Positions 8,809-18,501 of a stretch of 64,000 bases of DNA are shown in pieces (within the stretch, counting starts at the first letter, position 1; every line of letters begins with the position of its first letter). The translations under genes and the position numbers were made by a program. The notes beneath the pieces were generated by a model that made no database searches, was not told where the DNA came from, and saw only the letters and a program-made list of their open reading frames with translations. This stretch comes from Mycobacterium sp. 141 (GTDB lineage Bacteria; Actinomycetota; Actinomycetes; Mycobacteriales; Mycobacteriaceae): NCBI RefSeq assembly GCF_000382405.1, contig NZ_KB908256.1, forward strand, positions 434,001 to 498,000, given 5' to 3'.

Positions 8809-11800
8809 GTGTCGTCCGCCTCTGACTCCACCCTGAATCCCATCGTCCTACTGCTGTCGACGTCGGACACCGACCTGATTGCAGCGCGCGCCAGCGGCGC
8901 GAGATATCGGTGGGCCAACCCGTCACGGCTGGTTCCCGGTGAGCTCGACGAGTTGCTCGCCGGGGCCGACGTGGCTGTGGTGCGCATCCTCGGCGGTTAC
9001 CGGGCCTGGCAGGACGGCATCGACGCGGTTGTCGCCAGTGGGGTGCCGACCGTCGTGGTCAGTGGCGAACAATCCCCGGATGCCGAGCTGATGGGGCATT
9101 CGTCTGTGCCACAGGGCGCCGCTCTGCAGACCCACGTCTACCTGGCCCAAGGTGGTCTGGCCAACCTGGCGAACTTGCATTCGTTCCTGTGCGACACGCT
9201 GCTGATGACCGGGTTCGGGTTCGCACCGCCGGTCACCACGCCGACTTGGGGCCGGCTGGACCGGGAAACGTCTGCCGTCGACGGGCCGACCATCGCGGTG
9301 CTCTACTACCGCGCCCAACAACTGGCCGGCAACACCGGCTACGTCGAGGCGCTGTGTGCGGCCATCGAGAACGCCGGTGGCCGGCCACTGCCTGTGTTCT
9401 GCGCCTCGTTGCGCACCGCCGAACCCGAACTGCTTGAGCTGCTGGGCACCGCCAACGCCCTGATCACCACGGTGCTGGCCGCCGGTGGTGCATTGCCCGC
9501 TGCGGTGGGGGCCGGCGGCAGCGACGACTCCTGGAACGTGGCACACCTTGCCGCGCTGGATATTCCGATTCTGCAAGGGCTGTGCCTGACCAGCTCGCGC
9601 GAACAGTGGGCCGTCAGTGACGACGGGTTGACCCCGTTGGATGTGGCCAGCCAGGTCGCGGTGCCCGAGTTCGACGGTCGCATCATCACGGTGCCGTTCT
9701 CGTTCAAAGAGATCGACAAGGAGGGGCTGATCTCCTATGTCGCCGACCCGGAACGCTGCGCTCGGGTGGCTGGTCTGGCCGTGCGGCACGCCCGGCTGCA
9801 TTCTATTCCCGCCGCGGAAAAGCGCGTGGCCCTGGTGTTCTCGGCCTACCCGACCAAACACGCCCGTATCGGCAATGCCGTTGGTCTGGACACGCCGGCC
9901 AGCGCGGTGGCGCTGCTGCGGGCCATGCGCGCGGCCGGCTACGACCTCGGCGACGTCGATGGGATCCCCGGTGTGGATTCCGGCGATGGGGACGCGCTGA
10001 TCCACGCCCTGATCGAACGCGGCGGGCAGGACCCCGACTGGCTCACCGACGGGCAGTTGGCCGGCAACCCGATCCGCGTGCCGGCCAAGGACTACCGCGA
10101 CTGGTTCGCCACCTTGCCCCCGGAGCTGGCCGATGCGGTGGTCGAGCACTGGGGCCCGCCGCCCGGAGAATTGTTCGTCGACCGCAGTCGCGATCCGGAC
10201 GGTGAGATCGTCATCGCCGCAATGCAATCCGGCAACGTTGTGCTGATGGTGCAGCCGCCGCGCGGGTTCGGCGAGAACCCGGTGGCGATCTACCACGACC
10301 CCGACCTGCCGCCGAGTCACCACTACCTGGCTGCGTACCGATGGCTCGACTCGGCGTTCCCGGGTTCCTTCGGTGCCGATGTCGTGGTGCACCTGGGCAA
10401 GCACGGCAACCTGGAATGGCTGCCCGGCAAGACCCTGGGCATGAGCGCGGCGTGTGGCACCGACGCGGCACTGGGCGATCTGCCGCTGGTCTACCCGTTC
10501 CTGGTCAACGACCCGGGGGAGGGGACCCAGGCCAAACGCCGGGCCCACGCCACGCTCGTCGATCATCTGATCCCGCCGATGGCCCGGGCCGAAAGCTATG
10601 GCGACATCGCCCGGCTCGAACAGCTCCTCGACGAGCACGCGACCATCTCCGCGCTCGACCCGGGCAAGCTCCCGGCGATCCGTCAGCAGATCTGGACGCT
10701 GATGCGGGCGGCCAAGATGGACCACGATCTGGGCCTCGCGGACCGTCCTGACGAGGACAGCTTCGACGACATGTTGCTGCACGTCGACGGCTGGCTGTGT
10801 GAGATCAAGGATGTGCAGATCCGCGACGGCCTGCACATCCTCGGTGAAAAGCCCACAGGGCAAAGCGAACTCGATCTGGTATTGGCTATCCTGCGGGCCA
10901 GGCAACTGTTCGGCGGTGAGCAGACGGTGCCCGGGCTGCGACAGGCCCTCGGTCTGGCCGAAGACGGCAATGACGAGCGTGCCGCCGTCGACACCGCCGA
11001 GGCCAAGGCGCGGGAACTGGTCGCGGCCCTGCAGGGAAGCGGTTGGGACGCTTCTGCGGTGGACCGCATATGCGCCGAAGCAGTCGACACCTTCACCGAC
11101 AACGCCGAGGTTGCGGCCATCCTGCGGTTCGCCGCAACCGAAGTGGTGCCGCGACTGGCGGCCACGGCCGGTGAGGTCGACCAGGTGCTGCGGGCACTGG
11201 CCGGCGGTTTCATCGAATCCGGGCCATCCGGCTCGCCGCTGCGTGGTCTGGTCAACGTGCTGCCCACCGGGCGTAACTTCTACTCGGTGGACCCCAAGGC
11301 GGTGCCGTCGCGGCTGGCCTGGGAAACCGGTGTGGCGATGGCAGATTCGTTGCTGGCCCGGTATCACGAAGACCACGGTCGCTGGCCGGTGTCGGTGGGT
11401 CTGTCGGTGTGGGGCACCTCGGCGATGCGCACCGCAGGTGACGACATCGCCGAAGTCCTTGCCCTGCTGGGTGTTCGGCCGGTGTGGGACGACGCGTCGC
11501 GCCGCGTGGTCAGCTTGGAACCGATCGAGTTGACCGAATTGGGCCGGCCCCGCATCGACGTCACGGTCCGCATCTCGGGGTTCTTCCGCGACGCGTTCCC
11601 GCACGTGGTCACCATGCTCGACGACGCGGTCGCACTGGTGGCCGGCCTCGATGAACCGGCGCAGGACAACTACGTCCGCGCCCACACTCAGGCCGACTTC
11701 GCTCAGCACGGTGACCGACGACGGGCCACCACACGGATTTTCGGCTCCAAGCCCGGTACCTACGGCGCCGGCCTGCTGCAGTTGATCGACAGCCGCAACT

Positions 11801-12447
11801 GGCGTGACGACGCCGATCTGGCCGAGGTGTACACGGCGTGGGGCGGATTCGCCTACGGACGTGGGCTCGACGGCGCGCCCGCCGCGGACGACATGAACCG
11901 CGCCTACCGTCGTATCGCCGTGGCGGCCAAGAACACCGACACCCGCGAACACGACATCGCTGACTCCGACGACTATTTCCAGTACCACGGCGGCATGGTG
12001 GCGACCGTTCGCGCGCTGACGGGCAAGGCTCCGGCCGCCTACATCGGTGACAACACCCGACCCGACGCAGTCCGTACTCGCACCCTCAACGAGGAGACCA
12101 CCAGGGTGTTCCGGGCCCGGGTGGTCAATCCGCGCTGGATCACCGCGATGCGGCGGCACGGCTACAAGGGTGCGTTCGAGATGGCCGCCACGGTCGACTA
12201 CCTGTTCGGCTACGACGCCACCGCGCACGTCATGGCCGACTGGATGTACGAGCGGCTCTCCGCCGAGTACGTGCTCGATGACGAGAACCGCAAATTCATG
12301 GCCGAATCTAACCCGTGGGCGCTGCACGGCATCGCCGAGCGACTGCTGGAGGCGGCGGGCCGTGGCATGTGGGAAAGTCCCGAACCGGCCACGCTCGACG
12401 GGCTGCGTCAAGTGCTTCTGGAGACTGAGGGCGAGCTCGAGGGCTAG
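8809..12447 (+). CDS. cobN: Cobaltochelatase large subunit CobN
   Basis: Large (1212-residue) H subunit of the ATP-dependent aerobic cobaltochelatase, which inserts cobalt into hydrogenobyrinate a,c-diamide. It is related to magnesium chelatase BchH/ChlH. Conserved family stretches include FSAYPTKHARIGNAVGLDTP (about 345), HLGKHGNLEWLPGK (about 530) and YFQYHGGMVATVRALTG near 1060. It begins with GTG at 8809. The partner AAA+ subunits (CobS/CobT or ChlI/ChlD-like) are not in the window, as is usual in mycobacteria. It is followed after 12 bases by an F420-type oxidoreductase gene. Confidence 0.95.
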   Translation: MSSASDSTLNPIVLLLSTSDTDLIAARASGARYRWANPSRLVPGELDELLAGADVAVVRILGGYRAWQDGIDAVVASGVPTVVVSGEQSPDAELMGHSSVPQGAALQTHVYLAQGGLANLANLHSFLCDTLLMTGFGFAPPVTTPTWGRLDRETSAVDGPTIAVLYYRAQQLAGNTGYVEALCAAIENAGGRPLPVFCASLRTAEPELLELLGTANALITTVLAAGGALPAAVGAGGSDDSWNVAHLAALDIPILQGLCLTSSREQWAVSDDGLTPLDVASQVAVPEFDGRIITVPFSFKEIDKEGLISYVADPERCARVAGLAVRHARLHSIPAAEKRVALVFSAYPTKHARIGNAVGLDTPASAVALLRAMRAAGYDLGDVDGIPGVDSGDGDALIHALIERGGQDPDWLTDGQLAGNPIRVPAKDYRDWFATLPPELADAVVEHWGPPPGELFVDRSRDPDGEIVIAAMQSGNVVLMVQPPRGFGENPVAIYHDPDLPPSHHYLAAYRWLDSAFPGSFGADVVVHLGKHGNLEWLPGKTLGMSAACGTDAALGDLPLVYPFLVNDPGEGTQAKRRAHATLVDHLIPPMARAESYGDIARLEQLLDEHATISALDPGKLPAIRQQIWTLMRAAKMDHDLGLADRPDEDSFDDMLLHVDGWLCEIKDVQIRDGLHILGEKPTGQSELDLVLAILRARQLFGGEQTVPGLRQALGLAEDGNDERAAVDTAEAKARELVAALQGSGWDASAVDRICAEAVDTFTDNAEVAAILRFAATEVVPRLAATAGEVDQVLRALAGGFIESGPSGSPLRGLVNVLPTGRNFYSVDPKAVPSRLAWETGVAMADSLLARYHEDHGRWPVSVGLSVWGTSAMRTAGDDIAEVLALLGVRPVWDDASRRVVSLEPIELTELGRPRIDVTVRISGFFRDAFPHVVTMLDDAVALVAGLDEPAQDNYVRAHTQADFAQHGDRRRATTRIFGSKPGTYGAGLLQLIDSRNWRDDADLAEVYTAWGGFAYGRGLDGAPAADDMNRAYRRIAVAAKNTDTREHDIADSDDYFQYHGGMVATVRALTGKAPAAYIGDNTRPDAVRTRTLNEETTRVFRARVVNPRWITAMRRHGYKGAFEMAATVDYLFGYDATAHVMADWMYERLSAEYVLDDENRKFMAESNPWALHGIAERLLEAAGRGMWESPEPATLDGLRQVLLETEGELEG

Positions 12448-12459
12448 TAGTTTGATGCC

Positions 12460-12843
12460 ATGCCTGTCACCTTCGCCGACGTCGCCAAGGCCAAGTACGT
12501 GCTGCTGACCACGTTCACCAAGGACGGCCGGCCCAAGCCGACACCCATCTGGGCCGCCCCCAGCGGAGACCGGCTGTTGGTCATCACCCAAGCGGATTCC
12601 TGGAAAGTCAAACGCATCCGCAACACGCCGCGCGTCACCCTTGCGGCCTGCGACATGCGGGGCAACCCCGAGAGTGAGCCGGTCGAGGCGCAGGCCGTCA
12701 TCCTCGACCAGGCCCGCAACGGCGAGGTGTACGACGCCATCGGCAAGCGCTACGGCCTGATCGGCAAGGCCTTCAACCTGTTCAGCAAACTGCGTGGCGG
12801 TATGCAGCGCAACGTCGGACTGGAGTTGCGCGCGGCCGACTGA
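12460..12843 (+). CDS. PPOX-class F420-dependent oxidoreductase (Rv2061c-like)
   Basis: A 127-residue split beta-barrel protein of the pyridoxamine-5'-phosphate-oxidase-like, F420-binding class. The family pattern is visible as YVLLTTFTKDGRPKPTPIWA, then DRLLVITQADSWKVKRIRNT and VTLAACDMRGNP. This class uses deazaflavin F420 (or FMN/heme in relatives) to reduce small substrates, so the exact substrate cannot be read. Position next to cobN agrees with Rv2061c in M. tuberculosis. Confidence 0.85.
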   Translation: MPVTFADVAKAKYVLLTTFTKDGRPKPTPIWAAPSGDRLLVITQADSWKVKRIRNTPRVTLAACDMRGNPESEPVEAQAVILDQARNGEVYDAIGKRYGLIGKAFNLFSKLRGGMQRNVGLELRAAD

Positions 12844-12883
12844 CCGCGCGGAACCCTGCGGCGTGCCGAACCGTTGAACAGGT

Positions 12884-13411
12884 ATGGCAAAGCGGCTGTT
12901 CGGCATCTACGCATTGGTCGAGATGGCGGTGATCATCGCCCTGGTTGCAACCATCGGCTTCGGCTGGACCGTGCTGTTGCTGCTGGCCTCGTTCGTCGTT
13001 GGGCTGGTGCTGGCGGGTTCGCAGCTGAACCGGCACCTTCGCCGGCTGCGCTCGGGGCTCTCGGCCACCAGCGCGCAGGGTGCCGTCACCGACAGTCTGC
13101 TGGTGGCGCTGGGCACCGTGCTGGTGGTGATCCCCGGTCTGGCCAGCTCGGTACTCGGGGTGCTGTTGCTGTTGCCGCCGACGCGGGCCGCGGCACGCCC
13201 GGTGCTGACGGCGATGGCGGCCAAGCGGATACCGATCATCACGGCGAGCGCACCCGGTTTTGTCTGGGCCGCAGAGGCCGGCACACCTCGCGGCAGACGT
13301 GGCGACTACATCGACGGGGAAATCATCGAGGGAGAAATCATCGACGTGCCCGCACGCGAGGACCATCAGGGCACCGAACCCGAACTGCATCGCCTGCCAC
13401 CGACGGCCTAG
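12884..13411 (+). CDS. fxsA: FxsA family membrane protein
   Basis: A 175-residue inner-membrane protein of the FxsA/YtzA family. Two or three hydrophobic spans lie at about 5-25, 28-45 and 72-98. The family-typical RLFGIYALVEMAVIIAL start and the PGLASSVLGVLLLLPPTR segment are present. The C-terminal tail (from about 125) is hydrophilic with a duplicated acidic motif, GEIIEGEIID. In E. coli FxsA overexpression relieves phage T7 exclusion by the F plasmid, but its normal function is not known. Equivalent to Rv2053c. Confidence 0.85.
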   Translation: MAKRLFGIYALVEMAVIIALVATIGFGWTVLLLLASFVVGLVLAGSQLNRHLRRLRSGLSATSAQGAVTDSLLVALGTVLVVIPGLASSVLGVLLLLPPTRAAARPVLTAMAAKRIPIITASAPGFVWAAEAGTPRGRRGDYIDGEIIEGEIIDVPAREDHQGTEPELHRLPPTA

Positions 13412-13417
13412 CCACAT

Positions 13418-15025
13418 ATGGCTGACCAACCTTTGACCGAGCTCTTGATCAACGGGCGGATCCACAGTCCCGCCAACCCCGACGCCACGGCGTTCGCCGT
13501 GCGCGACGGCATCATCGCCTGGTTGGGCAGCGATGCCGTCGGCCGTTCGGAGTTCCCCGAGGCTCGCATCGTCGATCTCGACGGCGGCTTCGTCGCCCCG
13601 GCGTTCGTCGACAGCCATGTCCATCTCACCGCGACCGGGCTCAATCTGGGCGGTCTGGATCTGCATGCGGCGACCTCCCGAGCGGACTGCCTGCGGCTGA
13701 TCACCGAGTACGCGCGCCGCCACCCCGCGGGTCCGGTGTGGGGTCACGGTTGGGACGAGTCCGGCTGGCCCGAGCGCACCCCGCCGAGCACCGCGGACCT
13801 CGACGCCGTGGTGGGGAACCGGCCTGCCTACCTGGCCCGGGTCGACGTGCATTCGGCGGCGGCCAGCAGCGCGTTGCGCACTTCGGTGCCTGGGCTGAGC
13901 AACACTGCGGGGTACGCACCGCAACAGCCGCTCAGCGCCGAGGCCCACCATCTGGTCCGTGCCGCGGCACGAGACCGCCTCACGCCGGATCAGCGGCATG
14001 CCGCACAGATCGCGGCACTCGACCATGCGGCCGGCCACGGCATCGTCGCGGTCCACGAGTGCGCGGGCCCGGACATCGGCGGCCTTGACGATTGGCGCGA
14101 GCTGCGCGGGCTCCACCACGGCGTCGAGATCATCGGCTACTGGGGTGAAGCCGTCGCCGACCCCGACCAAGCCAGGACACTGATCGCCGAGACCGGCGCC
14201 CGCGGGCTGGCCGGTGACCTGTTCGTCGACGGGGCACTCGGTTCGCGCACCGCACACCTGCACGAGCCCTACACCGACGCACCCGACACCTGCGGCAACT
14301 CCTACCTCGACCCCGACACCATCACCGCACACCTGCGGTCGTGCACCGAGGCGGGAATCGCCGCCGGGTTCCACGTCATCGGTGATGCCGCGGTCACCGC
14401 TGTCGTCGCCGCGCTGGCGACCGTCGTCGAGGCGTTGGGCGCACCCGCGGTGGCGCGCTGCGGGCACCGGCTCGAGCATCTGGAGATGGTCAGCCCCGCC
14501 CAAGCCGCCCAGCTCGGCTCGTGGGGCGTGATCGCCAGCATGCAACCGAACTTCGACGCGCTGTGGGGCGGCGACCACGGCATGTACGCCCAGCGCCTCG
14601 GGCCTGACCGAGTCCATCGGCTCAACCAGCTTGCGCTGTTAGCATCCGAAGGCGTGCCCCTCGCGTTCGGCTCCGACACCCCAGTCACCAGCATGAACCC
14701 GTGGCAGACCGTGCGCGCGGCGATCGAGCACCACACCCCCCGCAGTGCCCTGTCCGCCCGTGCCGCGTTCGCCGCGGCCACCCGTGGTGGCTGGCGCGCG
14801 GGCGGCGTGCGCGACGGTGTCACCGGCACGCTGGTGCCGGGTGCTGCGGCCAGCTACGCGATCTGGGAGACCGATCAGCTGGAGGTCAGCACGCCGGCGA
14901 ACGCCGTGCAGCGCTGGTCGACCGATCCACGGTCGCGGGTGCCCGCATTGCCGCGGCTGGCGGCGGGGTCCGAGCTGCCGCAGTGCCGGCAGACCGTTCA
15001 CCGGGGCGTTGTCATCCATGGCTAG
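13418..15025 (+). CDS. Amidohydrolase, YtcJ-like (amidohydrolase_3)
   Basis: A 535-residue metal-dependent hydrolase. The metal-binding HxH occurs in [12 protein letters not shown] (about residues 64-76). Later ligands appear in [14 protein letters not shown] and HRLEHLEM, and the final Asp in [13 protein letters not shown] (about 412-424). The domain order (small beta domain, TIM barrel, return to the beta domain) is that of YtcJ/exoenzyme-regulatory AepA-type proteins, whose substrates are mostly unknown. The last eight bases overlap the lnt start (15018-15025), which suggests coupled translation with the lipoprotein enzymes, though no common pathway is evident. Confidence 0.88.
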   Translation: MADQPLTELLINGRIHSPANPDATAFAVRDGIIAWLGSDAVGRSEFPEARIVDLDGGFVAPAFVDSHVHLTATGLNLGGLDLHAATSRADCLRLITEYARRHPAGPVWGHGWDESGWPERTPPSTADLDAVVGNRPAYLARVDVHSAAASSALRTSVPGLSNTAGYAPQQPLSAEAHHLVRAAARDRLTPDQRHAAQIAALDHAAGHGIVAVHECAGPDIGGLDDWRELRGLHHGVEIIGYWGEAVADPDQARTLIAETGARGLAGDLFVDGALGSRTAHLHEPYTDAPDTCGNSYLDPDTITAHLRSCTEAGIAAGFHVIGDAAVTAVVAALATVVEALGAPAVARCGHRLEHLEMVSPAQAAQLGSWGVIASMQPNFDALWGGDHGMYAQRLGPDRVHRLNQLALLASEGVPLAFGSDTPVTSMNPWQTVRAAIEHHTPRSALSARAAFAAATRGGWRAGGVRDGVTGTLVPGAAASYAIWETDQLEVSTPANAVQRWSTDPRSRVPALPRLAAGSELPQCRQTVHRGVVIHG

Positions 15026-16841
15026 TGACGATCTCGAACGCCTGCGTGCTCACCCGCATGACGCCACCGAGGTGCTGTCGGCGGTCGACAACGGGGACGA
15101 TGCCGGGTTCGAGGAAGACGTCGAGATCGACGATTCCGAGGCGAGCACCGACTCGACCAAACCACCGCCGGACCGCCTCGCCGCGCTGACCTCATGGGGG
15201 CGCCGGTTCGGCCGCGCGACCCTCGACCGTTGGGCCCAGCTCGGTGCCGCAGTCGGAGGCGGACTGTTGCTGTGGGCGAGTTTCCCGCCCGTGGGCTGGT
15301 GGGCCACGGCGTTCGCGGCGCTGGCGCTGCTGGGCTGGGTGCTGACGCTGCCATCCACCACCCGGGCCGGCGGTTTCGGCTACGGATTCTTGTTCGGGTT
15401 GGCGTTTTACCTCCCGCTGTTGCCGTGGATCAGCGGTTTGGTCGGTCCGGTGCCGTGGCTGGCGCTGGCGGCGCTGCAGGCGGTGTTCTGCGGGGTGTTC
15501 GGGCTGTTGGCTGTCCTGGTCCGGCAGTTACCGGGCTGGCCTCTGTGGTTCGCCGGGTTGTGGGTCGCTGCGGAATGGCTCAAGTCGACCGTGCCGTTCG
15601 GTGGATTCCCATGGGGTGTGGTCGGGTTCGGTCAGTCGGACGGCCCGCTACTGTCGATTGCGCGGGTGGGCGGGGCGCCGCTGGTGTCGTTCGCCGTCGC
15701 GCTGGTCGCGTTCAGCCTGACCTTGGTGGCCTTGGAGATCGTCCAGTGGTGGCACCACGGCCACAAGCCCGGCGTGCCGCCCCCGGCGGTCGTGCTACCC
15801 GGCGTTTGTGTCTCGGTGGTGCTGTTGGGCACCGCGTTGCTGTGGCCGCAGGTGCGGCACTCCGCCGTCGGCGTCGCCGACGAACCATCGGTGACCGTCG
15901 CCGCGGTGCAGGGCAACGTCCCCCGGCTCGGCTTGGAGTTCAATGCGCAACGACGCGCAGTGCTCGACAATCACGTCCGCGAGACCGGGCTGCTGGCCGA
16001 CGACGTGCGAGCGGGCCGCGCCCCGCAGCCGATGTTCGTCATCTGGCCCGAGAACTCCTCCGACATCGACCCACTGGCAAACGCCGACGCCGCCGCGCAG
16101 ATCAATGCCGCAGCCGCCGCGATCAAGGCGCCGATCCTCGTCGGTGGCGTGGTCAAAGCCGATGGCTACACGCCCGACGATCCCGTCGCCAACAACACGG
16201 TGATCGTGTGGGATCCGGTCACGGGCCCCGGCGAACGGCACGACAAGCAGATCATCCAACCGTTCGGCGAATACCTGCCGTGGCGCGGTTTCTTCCGTCA
16301 CCTGTCGTCCTATGCCGATCGTGCGGGCTACTTCGTCCCCGGTACCGGCGACGGCGTCGTACATGCTGCGGGCGTACCCATCGGGGTCACCACGTGCTGG
16401 GAAGTGATCTTCGACCGGGCTGCCCGTGAATCTGTGCTCAACGGGGCCCAGCTGCTGGCAGTGCCCACCAACAACGCGACGTTCGACGCGACGATGAGCT
16501 CCCAGCAGCTGGCATTCGCCCAGCTGCGGGCCGTCGAACACGACCGGTACGTGGTGGTCGCGGGGACCACCGGCATCAGCGCCGTGATCGCTCCGGATGG
16601 CCGTGAGCTGGCGCGCACCGAGTGGTTTCAGCCGGCCTACCTGGACAGTCAGATCCGGCTCAAGTCCGATCTGACACCGGCCACCGAGTGGGGTCCGCTG
16701 GTACAAGCGGTGCTGGTGGTCATCGGCTTCGGGGCCGCTCTTGCGGCGTTGGCCGTTGCGATACGGCAAAATGGAGGGTTCGTGCCAAGAGTTTTCCGGC
16801 GCCGGAAGGCGAACGCCGGCGACGATGAAGGAGTCACATGA
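15018..16841 (+). CDS. lnt: Apolipoprotein N-acyltransferase Lnt
   Basis: Integral membrane enzyme that N-acylates the lipidated N-terminal Cys of lipoproteins. After a hydrophilic acidic N-terminus (1-65) come about six membrane spans, then a periplasmic nitrilase-like domain (about 285-565) and a final span. The Glu-Lys-Cys triad can be placed at E345 (WPENSSD), K410 ([13 protein letters not shown]) and C460 (TTCWEVIF). Length is 607 residues. The ATG at 15018 is chosen over the longer open frame from 14745, which lies inside the amidohydrolase gene. The stop overlaps ppm1 by four bases. In M. tuberculosis the two are fused (Rv2051c); separate genes are typical of M. smegmatis. Confidence 0.95.
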   Translation: MASDDLERLRAHPHDATEVLSAVDNGDDAGFEEDVEIDDSEASTDSTKPPPDRLAALTSWGRRFGRATLDRWAQLGAAVGGGLLLWASFPPVGWWATAFAALALLGWVLTLPSTTRAGGFGYGFLFGLAFYLPLLPWISGLVGPVPWLALAALQAVFCGVFGLLAVLVRQLPGWPLWFAGLWVAAEWLKSTVPFGGFPWGVVGFGQSDGPLLSIARVGGAPLVSFAVALVAFSLTLVALEIVQWWHHGHKPGVPPPAVVLPGVCVSVVLLGTALLWPQVRHSAVGVADEPSVTVAAVQGNVPRLGLEFNAQRRAVLDNHVRETGLLADDVRAGRAPQPMFVIWPENSSDIDPLANADAAAQINAAAAAIKAPILVGGVVKADGYTPDDPVANNTVIVWDPVTGPGERHDKQIIQPFGEYLPWRGFFRHLSSYADRAGYFVPGTGDGVVHAAGVPIGVTTCWEVIFDRAARESVLNGAQLLAVPTNNATFDATMSSQQLAFAQLRAVEHDRYVVVAGTTGISAVIAPDGRELARTEWFQPAYLDSQIRLKSDLTPATEWGPLVQAVLVVIGFGAALAALAVAIRQNGGFVPRVFRRRKANAGDDEGVT

Positions 16842-17638
16842 CAGTCCCCGGTGACGGAGCGAGCCCGGGGGAGACCCCTCGCCAGGACGATGGCAAACCC
16901 AGCGGGCGCACGCTGGTCATCATCCCGACCTACAACGAGCTGGAGAACCTGCCGCTGATCGTCGGCCGCGTACACCGCGCACGCCCCGACGTCCACGTGC
17001 TGATCGTCGATGACGGCAGTCCGGACGGTACCGGTGAACTGGCCGATGAGCTGGCCCTGGCCGACCCGGACCGGGTGCACGTCATGCACCGCACGACCAA
17101 GGCCGGTTTGGGTGCGGCTTACCTGGCCGGATTCGCCTGGGGTCTGGGCCGGGGCTACTCGGTGCTGGTGGAGATGGACGCCGACGGCAGCCACGCTCCC
17201 GAGGAGCTGTACCGGCTGCTCGACGCCGTGGACGCGGGTGCCGATCTAGCCATCGGCTCGCGGTACGTCTCGGGTGGCACGGTGCGCAACTGGCCGTGGC
17301 GGCGCCTGGCGCTGTCCAAGACCGCCAACACCTACTCACGGTTACTGCTGGGTGTGGGCATCCACGACATCACCGCCGGATACCGTGCCTACCGGCGTGA
17401 GGTGCTGGAGAAGATCGACCTGTCCGCGGTGGACTCGATGGGTTACTGCTTCCAGATCGACCTGACCTGGCGAGCCATCACCAACGGCTTCAGCGTCGTC
17501 GAGGTACCGATCACGTTCACCGAACGTGAACTGGGCGTCTCGAAGATGAGCGGATCCAACATCCGTGAGGCGATGTTCAAAGTCGCCGAGTGGGGCGTCC
17601 GGGGACGCCTGGACCGGGCGCGCGGAGTGCCGAGCTGA
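16838..17638 (+). CDS. ppm1: Polyprenol-phosphate mannosyltransferase Ppm1 (dolichol-phosphate mannose synthase type)
   Basis: GT2-family enzyme that moves mannose from GDP-mannose to polyprenyl phosphate. The product is the donor for lipomannan, lipoarabinomannan and protein O-mannosylation. The chain (266 residues) shows [14 protein letters not shown], the [13 protein letters not shown] strand, the metal-binding DAD in VEMDADGSH, and the [13 protein letters not shown] acceptor-side segment. It has no membrane span, so it relies on the adjacent Lnt, with which it is translationally coupled (ATGA, 16838-16841), for membrane association in this genus. A strong terminator follows at once. Confidence 0.95.
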   Translation: MTVPGDGASPGETPRQDDGKPSGRTLVIIPTYNELENLPLIVGRVHRARPDVHVLIVDDGSPDGTGELADELALADPDRVHVMHRTTKAGLGAAYLAGFAWGLGRGYSVLVEMDADGSHAPEELYRLLDAVDAGADLAIGSRYVSGGTVRNWPWRRLALSKTANTYSRLLLGVGIHDITAGYRAYRREVLEKIDLSAVDSMGYCFQIDLTWRAITNGFSVVEVPITFTERELGVSKMSGSNIREAMFKVAEWGVRGRLDRARGVPS

Positions 17639-17648
17639 CCCAGAAATA

Positions 17649-17686
17649 GCCGCGAGGGTGCACCGAAGTGCACCCTCGCGGCTTTT
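17649..17686. terminator. Bidirectional terminator between ppm1 and rbpA
   Basis: GCCGCGAGGGTGCAC and its exact reverse complement are separated by the tetraloop CGAA (17649-17682) and followed by TTTTGT. On the other strand the hairpin is followed by TATTTC. A 15-bp perfect stem between convergent genes fits a shared intrinsic terminator. Confidence 0.9.
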
Positions 17687-17695
17687 GTCAGCGGT

Positions 17696-18034
17696 TCAGC
17701 TACCGCGACGCTTGGTCTTGATCAGGTCGAGACGTTCCTTGAGCAGCTCTTCGAGCTCCTCCACCGAGCGGCGCTCCAGCAGCATGTCCCAGTGGGTACG
17801 GGGCGGCTTGACCTTCTTCGGCTCGGGCACGTCACCCTCGATGAGGGTGCCCTCCATGCCGTTACGGCACAGCCAGGTGCCGGGAATCTCGGCGTCGTCG
17901 GCGAACGGCACATCGAACTCTTCGCCGTTGTCCGTCCGGTAGCGAGCAACCTGACGCGGCGCCAGGTCATGGTTACGGTCGGTCTCGTAGCTCACGGCTC
18001 CGAGGCGACTGCCTCTCAGGACGCGATCAGCCAT
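17696..18034 (-). CDS. rbpA: RNA polymerase-binding protein RbpA
   Basis: Actinobacterial transcription activator that binds RNA polymerase and principal sigma factors, stabilises the open promoter complex and affects rifampicin tolerance. The chain of 112 residues begins MADRVLRGSRLGAVSYETDR. The basic linker and the C-terminal sigma-interaction helix (RSVEELEELLKERLDLIK) are visible. The core has only one of the zinc-type cysteines of Streptomyces RbpA, as in mycobacteria. The ATG at 18034 is preferred because a GAGGAG Shine-Dalgarno stands eight bases before it, and the upstream GTG at 18043 would overlap that site. Confidence 0.96.
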   Translation of the reverse strand: MADRVLRGSRLGAVSYETDRNHDLAPRQVARYRTDNGEEFDVPFADDAEIPGTWLCRNGMEGTLIEGDVPEPKKVKPPRTHWDMLLERRSVEELEELLKERLDLIKTKRRGS

Positions 18035-18073
18035 CGTCAACACTCCTCAGTTACACGAAATTATCCGGATGTA

Positions 18074-18101
18074 TCAACGCTTGACGGCGTTGCCAGGTTC
18101 C
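18074..18101 (-). promoter_or_regulatory. ECF-sigma (SigE/SigH-type) promoter of rbpA
   Basis: Read on the minus strand: GGAAC (18097-18101), 17 bases, CGTTGA (18074-18079), ending about 40 bases before the rbpA ATG. This fits the GGAAC-N16/17-CGTT consensus of stress ECF sigma factors. RbpA homologues are known SigE or SigR targets in M. tuberculosis and Streptomyces. Confidence 0.65.
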
Positions 18102-18159
18102 CGACTCAGCCGTCCATGATACGCCGATCGCGACCTGCGGCCGTCTACAGTCGGGGACC

Positions 18160-18501
18160 ATGGCCACCGGAATTGCCAGACGTCATCGGCCGCAACCGTG
18201 CCGGTGGTGCGGGCGTGAGGTAGCCGACACGGGTATGGGGCGCCGACGGCAGTACTGCAGACAGTCGTGTCGTCAGCGGGCATACGAGCAGCGTGCCCTG
18301 GTGAAGGGCACCTCACTGGCCCCGGATTCGGTGGTGCTCACCGCCGAGGAAGCCGCCCAACTGTCTGACCGGGTCTATCAGGTTCGGTGCGCGGCTGAGG
18401 ATCTCGCCACCGCCGTCGATGAGGGTGCCGCCTCCGACGAGCTTCGGCAGTTGTGCGACGCGCTGATGCATGCCGCCAAGGCGGCCGACGGCTGGCGTTA
18501 G
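18160..18501 (+). CDS. Small zinc-finger-like conserved protein (Rv2049c-type)
   Basis: A 113-residue protein. The basic N-terminal part has four cysteines in a CxxC-x15-CxxxC layout (C14, C17, C33, C37), like a small treble-clef or CHCC zinc site, with YCRQSCRQRAYEQRA as the most recognisable piece. The C-terminal part (about 58-113) is helical and acidic. It could bind RNA or DNA, but no function is established. It is divergent from rbpA and its stop overlaps the stop of the LppI-like gene by four bases. The match to Rv2049c is by position and general pattern, not by search. Confidence 0.75.
   Translation: MATGIARRHRPQPCRWCGREVADTGMGRRRQYCRQSCRQRAYEQRALVKGTSLAPDSVVLTAEEAAQLSDRVYQVRCAAEDLATAVDEGAASDELRQLCDALMHAAKAADGWR

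Noticed and set aside
8923..12906. 1327-codon open frame on the minus strand across cobN
   Set aside because: Antisense shadow: low-complexity His/Arg/Gln-rich translation opposite a clear CobN.
12782..14617. 611-codon minus-strand frame opposite fxsA and the amidohydrolase
   Set aside because: Shadow frame; both plus-strand genes have recognisable motifs and coupled starts.
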